Positions 1 to 13,519 of a stretch of 33,057 nucleotides of DNA are shown here, one piece after another. The DNA is from an uncultured Sphingorhabdus sp. (GTDB taxonomy: Bacteria; Pseudomonadota; Alphaproteobacteria; Sphingomonadales; Sphingomonadaceae). Made by a program: the position numbers and the translations under genes. The notes beneath the pieces were generated by a model, which was not told where the DNA came from, did not search any database, and worked only from the letters and a program-made list of their open reading frames with translations. The stretch is taken from the NCBI GenBank assembly GCA_905479715.1, contig CAJQNR010000089.1:1-33057 (forward strand). The letters run 5' to 3'. Every line of letters starts with the position of its first letter. The first letter of the stretch is position 1.

Positions 1-649
1 GCTGGACGCTGACCTTTGCGCCGTCCGGACCGGTCAGGTGCCAGATCTCCGGAACAGGCAGATTGGAATAGATGAAACAGTCATGTTCGCCGAGCTCTGA
101 TGGGTGACCTGGCGTTCCTCTCCGTTCGATGTAGGCAGGCGCCGCGATAAAATAGCGCTCTATCCGCCGCAACTTGATCGCGCGCAGGCTGCTGTCGGGC
201 AGGGCGGCGATCCTGACGGCAAGATCAAAGCCTTCTTGCACCAGATCGATTCTGGTATCGCTGAGCTGCACATCGACCGCAATTTCCGGATATTCTGTCA
301 TGAAGTCGGCAATCACCGGCGCGAGATGGGAAAGGCCATAGCTGAGGGGCGCGGCCATCCGGACCTGCCCACGTAGCAAATGGGTCGTATCGCGCGCGGC
401 CTCCATTGCCGCGTCGCCATCATCGGCGATTTGCCGGGCATGAGGGAGAAGCGACCTGCCGGCGGTCGACAGAGAAATTTTGCGTGACGTGCGGTGAAAC
501 AGGACGATGCCGAGCGACTGTTCCAGCCGTGAAATCGCTTTTGAAATGGTCGGTTTGGAAAGTGCCAGTTCCTGAGCGGCAGCGGTAAAACTGCCGAGCC
601 GCGCAACGGCCGCAAAAATCGTCCATGCTTCATAATCGGGTAAGGACAT
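1..649 (-). CDS. LysR-family transcriptional regulator (partial, C-terminus beyond window)
   Basis: The frame is open from the ATG at 649 to the left window edge, giving about 216 residues without a stop. The first 60 residues form a winged helix-turn-helix typical of LysR proteins (MSLPDYEAWTIFAAVARLGS at the start, then a recognition helix around LSKPTISKAISRLEQSLG). A substrate-binding domain follows, with the usual 'G-x-V-R-M-A-A-P' opening near residue 90. LysR proteins are about 300 residues, so the last third is outside the window. The gene is divergent from the pirin gene at 775, and LysR regulators commonly control the divergent neighbour. It is therefore the likely regulator of the pirin-azoreductase pair, perhaps answering to quinones or electrophiles. 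The family call is firm; the ligand and targets are inference. Confidence 0.9.
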   Translation of the reverse strand, partial: MSLPDYEAWTIFAAVARLGSFTAAAQELALSKPTISKAISRLEQSLGIVLFHRTSRKISLSTAGRSLLPHARQIADDGDAAMEAARDTTHLLRGQVRMAAPLSYGLSHLAPVIADFMTEYPEIAVDVQLSDTRIDLVQEGFDLAVRIAALPDSSLRAIKLRRIERYFIAAPAYIERRGTPGHPSELGEHDCFIYSNLPVPEIWHLTGPDGAKVSVQ

Positions 650-774
650 GAATGGATATTAGGTAATAAATGGAAACAAACAAGTTCCATCTTGTCTATT
701 TTGGAAACATAGTGGGTGGCCTATCTCCAGTTCGAGACGAGCGAATGTGACGCCGTTCGAACAGGAGAAAAACG
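650..774. promoter_or_regulatory. Divergent promoter region with LysR-type dyads
   Basis: This 125-bp gap separates the divergent LysR and pirin genes. It holds a dyad ATGGAA-N9-TTCCAT at 670-690, an overlapping dyad ACAAG-N6-CTTGT at 680-695, and a second TGGAAACA at 702-709 that repeats 671-678. LysR proteins bind interrupted dyads of this spacing (T-N11-A type), so this is a plausible operator for both directions. The pirin ribosome binding site AGGAG lies at 763-767, seven bases before the start codon. Confidence 0.55.
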
Positions 775-1491
775 ATGATCGAGAAACGTGAATTCAAGGA
801 CCTGGCCCATGTCAATCATGACTGGCTTCAGGCCCGCCATCATTTTTCCTTTGGCAAATATTGGGATCCCGCCCGCATGGGTTTTGGTCCGATCCGGGTG
901 TGGAATGATGACGAGATAAACCCGCACACCGGATTCCCGATGCATGGCCATCAGGATATGGAAATCATTACCTATGTCCGCGAGGGGGCGATTACCCATC
1001 GTGATAATCTGGGCAATGAAGGTCGTACCGCAGCAGGTGATGTTCAGGTGATGAGCGCCGGTACCGGTGTGATGCACAGCGAGTATAATCTCGAGGATGA
1101 ACGAACCCGCTTGTTCCAGATCTGGATCGAGCCGCGTGCAGCCGGTGGTGATCCGCGCTGGGATGCGAAAACTTTCCCCAGGGGTGATCGTACCGGGCAG
1201 CTGGAAATTCTTGCCAGTGGTTTTGACGAGGATATCGCCAATGATGCACTGATGATCCGGTCGGATGCACGACTTTATGGCGCGTCGCTGACAGCGGGTA
1301 CAAAGATCGATCATCAGATTGCTGATGGTGCTCATGTCTATCTGGTCGGTTCTGCCGGTCAGATGAGGGTCAACGGCGAACTGGTTGGCGCTCGGGATTC
1401 GCTGGCGATCAGGGACATGCCATCGCTGCAGATCGAAGCTGTCGACGATGCGGAATTTGTCTTTGTCGAGGCATGGGAATCTCGGAACTGA
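775..1491 (+). CDS. Pirin family protein
   Basis: The 238-residue product is a bicupin of the pirin family, cytosolic, with no signal peptide. The N-terminal cupin shows the pirin metal ligands: H57 and H59 in HTGFPMHGHQDMEII, then H101 and E103 in VMHSEYN. Some pirins are quercetin 2,3-dioxygenases and others act as redox-sensing cofactors, so the substrate cannot be assigned. The start is supported by AGGAG at 763-767. The gene is followed 93 bp later by an azoreductase on the same strand and is divergent from a LysR regulator. This arrangement fits a small inducible quinone or electrophile response unit. Length is normal for the family. Confidence 0.92.
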   Translation: MIEKREFKDLAHVNHDWLQARHHFSFGKYWDPARMGFGPIRVWNDDEINPHTGFPMHGHQDMEIITYVREGAITHRDNLGNEGRTAAGDVQVMSAGTGVMHSEYNLEDERTRLFQIWIEPRAAGGDPRWDAKTFPRGDRTGQLEILASGFDEDIANDALMIRSDARLYGASLTAGTKIDHQIADGAHVYLVGSAGQMRVNGELVGARDSLAIRDMPSLQIEAVDDAEFVFVEAWESRN

Positions 1492-1584
1492 CACCCGCGT
1501 ACCGAGGGATGCTCTTCTGTCCCCTTCAGCAAGGGCGCCCCTTCACTCCTTTCCCGACAGATATTGAATAAAGGAAATAATCTC

Positions 1585-2166
1585 ATGACTCACGCTAGGA
1601 ACATCCTCCGTATAGACGCCAGCGCCCGCAAGGCCGGATCATCGTCGCGCCGCCTGACCGGCGCGTTGATCGACCGGCTGGCGCCAACCAATATCGTCAC
1701 GCGCGATCTTTCGGAACCGCGGCCGTTTGTGACCGAAAATTGGGTGGGTGCCAATTTCACTGTCGAGGAAGAGCGGACCGAAGACCAAAAGGCCGTGCTC
1801 GCCTTGTCGGATTCGCTCGTCGCTGAACTTTTGGCCGCCGACATATTGGTGATCGGCACGCCTATCTACAATTTTGCAATTCCCGCGGCGCTGAAGGCCT
1901 GGATCGATATGGTGGCCCGGGCGCGCAAGACCTTTCACTATACCGAAAATGGTCCGGAAGGCCTGCTGACAGGCAAGAAGGCATATGTTCTGGTGGCATC
2001 GAGCGGTACGGAAATCGGCAGCGAGATTGATTTCGCCACTGGCTATTTGCGCCATGTGCTTGCTTTTGTCGGCATCACCGATGTCACCTTCATTGCTGCA
2101 GATCAGCAGATGATGAAGGGGGAGGCGGTGGTCGAGGTGGCCTTGCAGGAAATAGCGATAGTTTAG
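1585..2166 (+). CDS. FMN-dependent NADH-azoreductase (AzoR/AcpD-like flavodoxin-fold quinone reductase)
   Basis: The product is about 193 residues with a flavodoxin-like fold. The N-terminal strand (ILRIDASARKAGSSSRRL) is the FMN phosphate-binding segment, and GTPIYNFAIPAALKAWID is the conserved azoreductase motif around the flavin ring. A second loop, LVASSGTEIG, follows near residue 135. These enzymes use NAD(P)H and FMN to reduce quinones and azo compounds by two electrons. I chose the ATG at 1585 because AAGGAAA at 1571-1577 sits seven bases upstream; an in-frame TTG at 1564 has no such site. The gene probably shares the pirin promoter. Its role in quinone detoxification is inference from family and context. 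Confidence 0.88.
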   Translation: MTHARNILRIDASARKAGSSSRRLTGALIDRLAPTNIVTRDLSEPRPFVTENWVGANFTVEEERTEDQKAVLALSDSLVAELLAADILVIGTPIYNFAIPAALKAWIDMVARARKTFHYTENGPEGLLTGKKAYVLVASSGTEIGSEIDFATGYLRHVLAFVGITDVTFIAADQQMMKGEAVVEVALQEIAIV

Positions 2167-2189
2167 GACTGTTCCCGGTATCGCCAATA

Positions 2190-2224
2190 GCAAGGCCCGC
2201 CGGAGAGGTTCCGGCGGACCTTGC
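2190..2224. terminator. GC-rich hairpin after the azoreductase gene
   Basis: An inverted repeat of 15 positions with one C/A mismatch (GCAAGG-C-CCGCCGGA against TCCGGCGG-A-CCTTGC) and a five-base loop lies 23 bp after the azoreductase stop. There is no run of T after it, so it may slow or stabilise transcript ends rather than act as a full intrinsic terminator. Confidence 0.4.
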
Positions 2225-2305
2225 CTATTTGGGTGATTGACCTGTTACAGGCGCCCACAATGTGCAAGAGTGGGTTCCGGGTCGCACCAGCAAAACGGGG
2301 AAACC

Positions 2306-3214
2306 ATGACAATTTTAAACAAAGCGGTGGCAATGGGCCTGACCGTTGCCGCGATGGGAGGCTCATGTCTGATCGCTTCGGAAAGCGCCCAGGCGCAATG
2401 GCAGCAGCAGGGTGTGAATGGCTATAATGTTGCGGAAGTAAGGTTCAACGGTGGCCTGTTTCGGGAAACCGGCCGGGGTTACTGGACCGAATATGGCGCC
2501 GATGGCCGGGTGAAATATACGTTCAAGGAGACCGGCCGTGATGACTGGTCTGTCTATCTCAATGATGCGTCGCGCAATATACAGCTGCAAATTGACGTCC
2601 ACCGCAACTGGATCAGATTGGGCGACAATGGCGGACCGAAACGCGATTTCTATTCGATAACAAGAGCATCGCGTAATGAAGGGCGAACCCGCACCCCTCC
2701 AAAACAGTCACCGCGCGCCGAGCGTGCCAGAACCAATGGCCGCAACGTGCAGCAGGTATATTTTGCGGGCGGCAGTTTCAAAAAAAGCGGTCCGGGCCGA
2801 TGGACGGAATATAACGCTCAGGGACGGGCGATATACAGTTTCACAGAAACCGGGCGGGATGAATGGTCCGTCTATCTGGATGACCGGTCGCGCAATGTCC
2901 AATTGCAGCTCGACCTCCATCGCAACTGGGTCGGCTATGGCCAGAATGGCGGTGCCAAGAGTGACTTATACCAGATACAGTCATCGTCGCGGGAACAGGC
3001 TGCGAGGACGCCGCGTCAGCCTGTGCGTCCCACTCCGCGCGGGCCTTCGCGTCCGACGGGCAATAGCCGTGACGTGAATGCCGGGCCGATCTGGAACCAG
3101 CAGGACGCACAGAAAAAATGTCCGGCTGTGGCAGCCTCGCAGGGCGGGCAGTGGACCGGCCAATGGCGCACGACGGTTCAGGGCAAGATGTCCGTCTGCG
3201 AGATACGGTTCTAG
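2306..3214 (+). CDS. Secreted protein: two tandem ~85-residue modules plus C-terminal mannan-binding-lectin-like segment
   Basis: The ATG at 2306 gives 302 residues with a clear signal peptide (cleavage after SAQA, residue 30). Two homologous modules follow, at about 38-121 and 144-228. Both carry WTEY, an 'ETGRD-[DE]-WSVYL' block, a 'D-x-SRN-[IV]-QLQ-[IL]-D' block, HRNW and an NGG turn. A basic, proline-rich linker joins them to the last 44 residues (259-302). That tail matches the fold of Microcystis viridis lectin MVL from memory: AGPIW, then GQWTGQW, then MSVCE. It has two cysteines (C272, C298) that could form a disulfide. The protein is likely periplasmic or extracellular and may bind glycans. 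The module pair itself has no function that I recognise. Confidence 0.75.
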   Translation: MTILNKAVAMGLTVAAMGGSCLIASESAQAQWQQQGVNGYNVAEVRFNGGLFRETGRGYWTEYGADGRVKYTFKETGRDDWSVYLNDASRNIQLQIDVHRNWIRLGDNGGPKRDFYSITRASRNEGRTRTPPKQSPRAERARTNGRNVQQVYFAGGSFKKSGPGRWTEYNAQGRAIYSFTETGRDEWSVYLDDRSRNVQLQLDLHRNWVGYGQNGGAKSDLYQIQSSSREQAARTPRQPVRPTPRGPSRPTGNSRDVNAGPIWNQQDAQKKCPAVAASQGGQWTGQWRTTVQGKMSVCEIRF

Positions 3215-3257
3215 CATCGGGTTCAGACGCCGCGCGCGTGGCGGTTGATTGGCCCAC

Positions 3258-3297
3258 AAAAAAGCCCCGCTGGATCGTATCCAGCGGGGCTTTTTTT
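3258..3297. terminator. Bidirectional intrinsic terminator between lectin-like gene and rpoC
   Basis: A perfect 12-bp stem (3264-3275 with 3279-3290) with a CGT loop is flanked by A6 at 3258-3263 and T7 at 3291-3297. It has the U-tract form on both strands. It can therefore end the plus-strand lectin-like transcript and the minus-strand rpoBC transcript. Confidence 0.93.
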
Positions 3298-3319
3298 AAC
3301 CGTTACAAGCTGGGAAGAT

Positions 3320-7717
<4,398 letters not shown>

Positions 7718-7780
7718 GACTTAATTCCTCTTGGGCTTTCGCCCCAAATTTGAAATGCTGCGTGGCGTGAAGCTAGCGCT

Positions 7781-10700
7781 TCACTCCGCCGCTATCGCAA
7801 TCCCGTCGTCCGCTTCATCATCATCGTCGTCACCAAAGCTGGAGAGCTGGATGTTGAGGCCGAGCGACCGCATTTCCTTGACCAGAACGTTGAAGCTTTC
7901 CGGCACGCCGGCTTCGAACGTATCATCGCCCTTGACGATCGCTTCATAAACCTTGGTCCGGCCGATCACGTCATCGGACTTGACCGTCAGCATTTCCTGC
8001 AAGGTGTAAGCCGCGCCGTAAGCCTGCAATGCCCAGACTTCCATTTCCCCGAAACGCTGTCCGCCAAATTGCGCTTTACCGCCAAGTGGCTGCTGCGTGA
8101 CAAGGCTATATGGTCCAATCGAACGGGCGTGGATCTTGTCGTCGACCAGATGGTGCAGTTTGAGCATGTAAATATAGCCCACGGTCACCTTGCGATCGAA
8201 CTTGTCGCCGGTCCGGCCATCATAAAGGTCGACCTGACCACTACGGTCGAGACCCGCCAGTTCGAGCATGTCGGAAATATCGCTTTCATGCGCACCATCA
8301 AACACCGGCGTTCCCATCGGGACACCGTGACGGAGATGGCCGACCATTTCGACGATCTCGTTCGTATCACGGCTATCAATATCTTCGTGATATTGCTCGC
8401 CATAAATGACTTTGAGCCGTTCCTTGACTGCATCCGGCGGCGGCGCTGCCTTGGGATCAGGATTGGCCAGACGCCATTCTTCGAGCGCTTCGGTAACCTG
8501 CTGGCCGAGACCACGGGCGGCCCAGCCAAGGTGGGTTTCGAAAATCTGTCCAACGTTCATTCGCGAAGGCACACCCAATGGATTGAGCACGATATCAACC
8601 GGCGTACCATCTTCGAGGAAGGGCATGTCTTCCTGTGGCAGGATCCGGGAGATAACCCCCTTGTTGCCGTGACGACCGGCCATTTTGTCACCCGGTTGCA
8701 GCTTGCGCTTCACCGCGACAAAGACCTTGACCATCTTCAGCACGCCGGGAGCAAGCTCGTCGCCGCGTTCAAGCTTCTCGCGACGATCTTCGAACCGTTC
8801 GTTGATCAGCTTGATGGATTCGTCATATTGTTGACGGGTGGCTTCGAAATCGGCTTGAACCTGATCGTCCTTGACCGCAATTTTCCACCAATCGACCTGG
8901 TCCAGTTCGGAGAGGCTTTCCTCGGTGATTTCCGCGCCCTTCTTCATCGGCTTCGGTGCCGAAGTGGCGACCTGGCCGATCAGCATGTCTTTCAATGTGT
9001 TGAAGGTTGCCCGGTTCAGGATGGCGCGTTCGTCGTCGCGATCCTTGGTAAACCGGCCAATTTCTTCGCGTTCGATCGCCAATGCGCGTTCGTCCTTGTC
9101 GATGCCGTGGCGGTTGAAGACACGAACCTCGACGACCGTACCGGCAACGCCGGGATGCAGACGCAAGGATGTATCGCGGACATCGGAGGCTTTCTCACCG
9201 AAGATGGCGCGGAGAAGTTTCTCTTCCGGCGTCATCGGACTTTCGCCCTTCGGTGTGATCTTGCCGACGAGGATGTCGCCCGGTTCGATTTCCGCACCGA
9301 TATAGACAATGCCTGCTTCATCGAGGTTGCGCAGGGCTTCCTCGCCAACATTGGGAATATCGCGGGTGATGTCTTCAGGGCCGAGTTTCGTATCGCGGGC
9401 CATGACTTCAAATTCTTCGATATGGATCGAGGTGAAGACGTCGTCTTTCACAATCCGTTCGGAGATGAGGATACTATCCTCATAATTGTAGCCATTCCAG
9501 GGCATGAAGGCGACGAGGGTGTTTTTGCCGAGCGCCAACTCACCCATATCGGTGGATGGACCATCGGCAATCGTGTCGCCCTTCTGGACGATTTCGCCGA
9601 CCTTCACCAGCGGACGCTGGTTGATGCAGGTATTCTGGTTGGACCGCTGGAATTTCTGCAGCGTGTAGATGTCCACACCGGATTTGCCAGCTTCCACTGC
9701 GCCCGATGCGCGGATGACGATGCGGGTGGCGTCCACCTGATCGACGATACCGGCGCGTTTCGCGGCAATTGCAGCGCCAGAGTCGCGGGCTACGGTTTCT
9801 TCCATGCCGGTGCCGACAAACGGTGCTTCGGCTTTCACCAGAGGCACGGCCTGACGTTGCATGTTCGATCCCATGAGGGCGCGGTTGGCGTCATCATTTT
9901 CCAGGAATGGAATAAGCGAGGCGGCGACCGACACGAGCTGTTTCGGGCTGACGTCCATCAGGGTGATGATGTCGCGTGGGGCCATCAGGAATTCGCCAGC
10001 CTGACGGGAAGACACGATTTCTTCCACGAAGCTGCCATCGGGGTTCAGTTCGGCGTTTGCCTGTGCAACCGTGTGCTTCTGCTCTTCCATGGCGGAGAGA
10101 TAGACCACATCGTCGGTCACTTTATTGTCGACCACTTTCCGGTATGGCGTTTCGATGAAGCCATATTGGTTGACGCGGCTGAACGAGGCCAGCGAGTTGA
10201 TCAGACCGATGTTCGGGCCTTCCGGCGTTTCAATCGGGCAGATACGGCCATAATGGGTCGGGTGAACGTCGCGGACTTCAAAGCCGGCCCGTTCACGGGT
10301 CAGACCACCGGGGCCCAAGGCTGAAACACGGCGTTTATGGGTGACTTCCGAAAGCGGGTTGGTCTGGTCCATGAACTGCGATAGCTGCGAGGAGCCGAAG
10401 AATTCGCGAACGGTCGCGACGGCAGGCTTCGCATTGATCAGGTCGTTCGGCATCACGGTGGATACGTCGACGCTGCTCATCCGTTCCTTGACGGCACGTT
10501 CCATGCGGAGGAGGCCAACGCGATACTGGTTTTCCAGCAGTTCGCCAACCGAACGGACACGACGGTTGCCGAGATTGTCGATATCATCGACTTCGCCCTT
10601 GCCGTCCTTCAGGTCGACGAGGGTTTTGACAACCGCGAGAATGTCTTCCTTGCGCAGGATCGTGTAATCCGCAGGCGCATCAAGGTCGAGACGCATATTG

Positions 10701-12175
10701 AGTTTGACACGGCCAACCGCGGAGAGATCATAGCGTTCCGGATCGAAGAACAGGCCTTCGAACAAGGCTTCTGCGGTTTCGCGCGTTGGTGGTTCGCCAG
10801 GGCGCATGACGCGGTAGATATCGGACAGCGCGCCGTCACGATCTTCGGCCTTGTCGACCTTCAGCGTGTTGCGGATCCAGGGGCCGGTTGTAACATGGTC
10901 GATATCGAGCAATTCGAGCGCATCGATGCCGGCATTGTCGATCTTCTCGAGATTTTCAGCCGTCACTTCGTCGCCAGCTTCGATATAAATCTCGCCGGTC
11001 TTTTCGTTGATCAGATCAAAGGCGCTGTAGCGACCGAAAATTTCCTCGGTCGGGATGACAATATTCTTCATGCCATCGGATTCGGCCTTTTTGGCGGCGC
11101 GCGGGGTGATCTTGGTGGTCGCTTCAAAAACGACTTCACCGCTCTGCGCGTCGACGATGTCAAAGGTCGGCTTCAGGCCGCGCCATTGCTCGGCGACAAA
11201 TGGAATCGTCCAGCCGTCCTTGGCGCGCTTGTATACGATCCGCTTGTAGAACAGGTTGAGGATATCCTCTTCCGAATAGCCCTGCTTGACGATCTTGACG
11301 ATCTGGGCGCTTTTGGTGCGGCCTTCGTCTTCGATCTTGCCCTGGATGTCGATCGCGCCCATCGGCTCGCGGATGGTGATCAGGTTGCCGTCGACTTCGA
11401 GGATTTCGGCTGGCTGTTTCATACCCGCTACGCGGACCATTTCGCCGACCTTGAAATCAGGCTTCTTTTCTTTGACTTCAAGAATGGCATCGCCGAGCGA
11501 ACGCAGCAATGCGGTCACCGGCAGCTTGCGCTTGCGGTCAATACGGACGTTGACGATGTCTTTCGCGTCAAATTCAAAGTCGAGCCAGCTGCCGCGGTAC
11601 GGAATGACGCGGGCTGCGAACAGGAATTTGCCGGAGCTGTGGGTCTTGCCGCGGTCATGGTCAAACAACACGCCGGGCGAACGGTGCATCTGGCTGACAA
11701 TGACGCGCTCTGTACCGTTGATGACGAACGTGCCGTTCTTGGTCATCAAGGGCATGTCGCCCATATAAACGTCCTGTTCCTTGATATCGAGAACCGAGCG
11801 GGCTTCCGTTTCGGGATCGACCTCGAACACGATCAGGCGAAGGGTGACCTTCATCGGCGCGGCATAGGTGATGCCCCGCTGACGGCATTCCTCAACATTA
11901 TATTTGGGATCTTCGAGCTGATAGTTGACGAAGTCCATTTCGGCGGTGCCGGCAAAATCGCGGATCGGGAAAACGCTGCGCAGCGTTTTCTCGAGGCCGG
12001 AAACATATCCGATCGAAGGATCCGAGCGCAGAAACTGCTCATATGATTCGCGCTGAACCTCGATGAGATTCGGCATTTCGATGACTTCGTGAATGTCACC
12101 AAAGATCTTGCGAATGCGTTTCTTGCGGGTGGGGGTCGGAGCCGTCGTTTTGACCGAAGCTGCTTGGGTAGCCAT
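7781..12175 (-). CDS. rpoB: DNA-directed RNA polymerase subunit beta
   Basis: The product is beta, about 1464 residues from the ATG at 12175, which has AGAAGG nine bases upstream. A further ATG at 12196 would add seven residues but has no ribosome binding site. The rifampicin-binding cluster starts near residue 594 and keeps the sensitive-type residues (E. coli Q513, D516, H526 and S531 equivalents in [14 protein letters not shown] and VSALGPGG). GRHGNKG and the C-terminal [20 protein letters not shown] core are present. The rifampicin region lies about 87 residues later than in E. coli, so extra sequence precedes it, at least partly the lobe insertion found in alphaproteobacteria. It is the first gene of a separate rpoBC unit with its own promoter. 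Confidence 0.99.
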   Translation of the reverse strand: MATQAASVKTTAPTPTRKKRIRKIFGDIHEVIEMPNLIEVQRESYEQFLRSDPSIGYVSGLEKTLRSVFPIRDFAGTAEMDFVNYQLEDPKYNVEECRQRGITYAAPMKVTLRLIVFEVDPETEARSVLDIKEQDVYMGDMPLMTKNGTFVINGTERVIVSQMHRSPGVLFDHDRGKTHSSGKFLFAARVIPYRGSWLDFEFDAKDIVNVRIDRKRKLPVTALLRSLGDAILEVKEKKPDFKVGEMVRVAGMKQPAEILEVDGNLITIREPMGAIDIQGKIEDEGRTKSAQIVKIVKQGYSEEDILNLFYKRIVYKRAKDGWTIPFVAEQWRGLKPTFDIVDAQSGEVVFEATTKITPRAAKKAESDGMKNIVIPTEEIFGRYSAFDLINEKTGEIYIEAGDEVTAENLEKIDNAGIDALELLDIDHVTTGPWIRNTLKVDKAEDRDGALSDIYRVMRPGEPPTRETAEALFEGLFFDPERYDLSAVGRVKLNMRLDLDAPADYTILRKEDILAVVKTLVDLKDGKGEVDDIDNLGNRRVRSVGELLENQYRVGLLRMERAVKERMSSVDVSTVMPNDLINAKPAVATVREFFGSSQLSQFMDQTNPLSEVTHKRRVSALGPGGLTRERAGFEVRDVHPTHYGRICPIETPEGPNIGLINSLASFSRVNQYGFIETPYRKVVDNKVTDDVVYLSAMEEQKHTVAQANAELNPDGSFVEEIVSSRQAGEFLMAPRDIITLMDVSPKQLVSVAASLIPFLENDDANRALMGSNMQRQAVPLVKAEAPFVGTGMEETVARDSGAAIAAKRAGIVDQVDATRIVIRASGAVEAGKSGVDIYTLQKFQRSNQNTCINQRPLVKVGEIVQKGDTIADGPSTDMGELALGKNTLVAFMPWNGYNYEDSILISERIVKDDVFTSIHIEEFEVMARDTKLGPEDITRDIPNVGEEALRNLDEAGIVYIGAEIEPGDILVGKITPKGESPMTPEEKLLRAIFGEKASDVRDTSLRLHPGVAGTVVEVRVFNRHGIDKDERALAIEREEIGRFTKDRDDERAILNRATFNTLKDMLIGQVATSAPKPMKKGAEITEESLSELDQVDWWKIAVKDDQVQADFEATRQQYDESIKLINERFEDRREKLERGDELAPGVLKMVKVFVAVKRKLQPGDKMAGRHGNKGVISRILPQEDMPFLEDGTPVDIVLNPLGVPSRMNVGQIFETHLGWAARGLGQQVTEALEEWRLANPDPKAAPPPDAVKERLKVIYGEQYHEDIDSRDTNEIVEMVGHLRHGVPMGTPVFDGAHESDISDMLELAGLDRSGQVDLYDGRTGDKFDRKVTVGYIYMLKLHHLVDDKIHARSIGPYSLVTQQPLGGKAQFGGQRFGEMEVWALQAYGAAYTLQEMLTVKSDDVIGRTKVYEAIVKGDDTFEAGVPESFNVLVKEMRSLGLNIQLSSFGDDDDDEADDGIAIAAE

Positions 12176-12371
12176 ATCGTTTTGCCTTCTCGCCATCGCC
12201 GGAAATCCGGCGGAAAATCAAAATGTGGAGACGCATCAAGACAACAAAAGCCGCATGCCTCCCAAAGCGGGAAGCTGCAGCTTATTGGCGTCCTGAAAAC
12301 CGGTCAGATTTCATTTCTTCTGGCGCGCCGCGCGACTGCACGCCCTGTCTCGAAAACTGTGGTGAGCGCGG

Positions 12372-12400
12372 GATATAGGGAGATGTTGGATTTTGGTCAA
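12372..12400 (-). promoter_or_regulatory. Sigma-70-type promoter for rpoBC
   Basis: On the minus strand TTGACC (12400-12395) and TATATC (12377-12372) are spaced by exactly 17 bp. Transcription would start near 12365, leaving a leader of about 190 nt before the rpoB start. This gives rpoBC its own promoter, needed because rplL ends 7 kb away at a terminator. Confidence 0.75.
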
Positions 12401-12489
12401 GGGGCCTAGCGGGAGCAAAAATGGAAGATATGGAAGCATGTTCAGGGGTTTTGAAATCTGATATTATCGAAAAACAATAAAAAACTTGA

Positions 12490-12519
12490 CGTTTATCGAT
12501 ATTATGATATTGATAAACG
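12490..12519. promoter_or_regulatory. 30-bp imperfect palindrome, likely operator of the DUF2975/XRE pair
   Basis: CGTTTATC at 12490-12497 is mirrored by GATAAACG at 12512-12519. The arms continue inward with ATAT/ATAT after one mismatch, leaving a four-base centre. A -35-like TTGACG overlaps its left edge (12486-12491). The spot, just before a membrane-protein/XRE gene pair, suits autorepression by the XRE protein. The surrounding 60 bp are very AT-rich. Confidence 0.55.
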
Positions 12520-12551
12520 ATAAATCAAGGCGAATCAGGACGGAATCAAAA

Positions 12552-13112
12552 ATGACTCAGACAAAAAAACCCAATGACATTGTGCTCAAATCGACCCGTG
12601 GTTTGTTGATTTTTACCAAATGGCTGCTGGTGCTCGGCGTTGTCGCGCTGGCGATCGGCATACCGACGATATTGTTGTTCACCGATAAGGTGGCAACGGC
12701 CTTGGCGGATGTGTTCGTCACGCCGCCGGGTTCGGAAGTTGTGTGGATGATCGCCGGGATCATGGTGTTCGGAGCGGTCATGCTGCTGCTGACGTTATTT
12801 GCGCTCGGACTCTTGCGGCGCATTGTGGACTCCGTGGGCGAGGGCAATCCTTTCACCCGTATCAATGGCACCCGACTGCGCGGAATGGGTATTGCGGTAT
12901 TGGCCATCCAGATAGTCACATTTTTCGGTGGCATATTGGCAACGACAATTCTTGCGATATTGGGTGAAGTAAAGCCGGACCGCGATTTTCACTTGTCGAT
13001 TGATGGCGGTATTTCACTGACGGGAATCATGCTGGCGTTGCTGCTCGTGATCCTGGCCCGCGTCTTTGATCGGGGTGCGGATATGCAGGACGAACTGGAA
13101 GGCACGATCTGA
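12552..13112 (+). CDS. DUF2975 family membrane protein
   Basis: The ATG at 12552 yields 186 residues, with an AGGACGGA site just upstream. I see four hydrophobic segments, roughly residues 19-40, 64-90, 110-135 and 152-172. The stretch LRRIVDSVGEGNPFTRINGT between segments two and three is typical of DUF2975 proteins, as I recall the family. These are small inner-membrane proteins of unknown function, nearly always next to a small XRE regulator, which is the case here with a 1-nt stop/start overlap (TGATG). The pair is therefore translationally coupled. Function is unknown. It sits divergent from rpoB, with an AT-rich, palindromic region between. Confidence 0.82.
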   Translation: MTQTKKPNDIVLKSTRGLLIFTKWLLVLGVVALAIGIPTILLFTDKVATALADVFVTPPGSEVVWMIAGIMVFGAVMLLLTLFALGLLRRIVDSVGEGNPFTRINGTRLRGMGIAVLAIQIVTFFGGILATTILAILGEVKPDRDFHLSIDGGISLTGIMLALLLVILARVFDRGADMQDELEGTI

Positions 13113-13327
13113 TGGCGATCACCGTCAAGCTCGATGATTTGCTGCACGATAACCGGATGACTTTGACCGAACTGGCCGAGCGGGTGGATATCACGCTCGC
13201 CAATCTCTCGATCTTGAAAACCGGGAAAGCAAAGGCAATGCGCTTTTCGACACTGGAAGCAATCTGTCGCGAGTTGAAATGTCAGCCGGGCGACCTGCTC
13301 CGCTATGTACCGGCAGATCCGGAATGA
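13112..13327 (+). CDS. XRE-family helix-turn-helix regulator (Cro/C1 type, YozG-like)
   Basis: The 71-residue protein is a single helix-turn-helix domain: LTELAERVDITLANLSILKT holds the scaffold and recognition helices, and STLEAICRELKCQPGDLL forms the closing helices. It is of the short class paired with DUF2975 membrane proteins. The start codon overlaps the stop of the upstream gene by one base, so the two are expressed together. It likely binds the palindrome at 12490-12519 and represses its own operon; that link is inference. The inducing signal is unknown, but the membrane partner is an obvious candidate for a sensor or antagonist. Confidence 0.88.
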   Translation: MAITVKLDDLLHDNRMTLTELAERVDITLANLSILKTGKAKAMRFSTLEAICRELKCQPGDLLRYVPADPE

Positions 13328-13401
13328 ATGTCGGATCCCGGTTGGACGGACAGTCATCCCATCCTCCTGAGCTTCGTCCGCTGCGGCGCAATGTGCTGCG
13401 A

Positions 13402-13436
13402 CTGGCTAATGCCCCTTAGGCCATCGGGCTAGCCAG
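13402..13436. other. Hairpin in the 192-bp gap between XRE and TetR genes
   Basis: The convergent gap 13328-13519 has no gene that I can support. It contains an inverted repeat, CTGGCTA/TAGCCAG (13402-13408 with 13430-13436), extended inward by GCCC/GGGC after a two-base bulge. There is no T-run, so it is at most a weak or factor-dependent terminator for either flanking gene. Confidence 0.35.
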
Positions 13437-13519
13437 CGTCCGGCGCAATGTTGCTCATCATCGGGTCTGAACAGGAGATGATCGAGGCCGCGGTCGTCTT
13501 GTGCGGTCTGTACAGCTGC

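Noticed and set aside
1564-1584. TTG start for the azoreductase, seven codons upstream
   Set aside because: There is no ribosome site before it, while the ATG at 1585 has AAGGAAA at ideal spacing.
7718-7780. Terminator or promoter between rpoB and rpoC
   Set aside because: The 63-bp gap has no stem with a T-run and no convincing promoter; it fits a simple operon junction.
8069-10324. A 751-codon open frame on the plus strand opposite rpoB
   Set aside because: It is antisense to a highly conserved essential gene, has low-complexity composition, and arises from codon bias of rpoB. Similar long frames opposite rpoC (6308-7705), rpoB (10895-12046) and the P450 (18030-19373) are rejected for the same reason.
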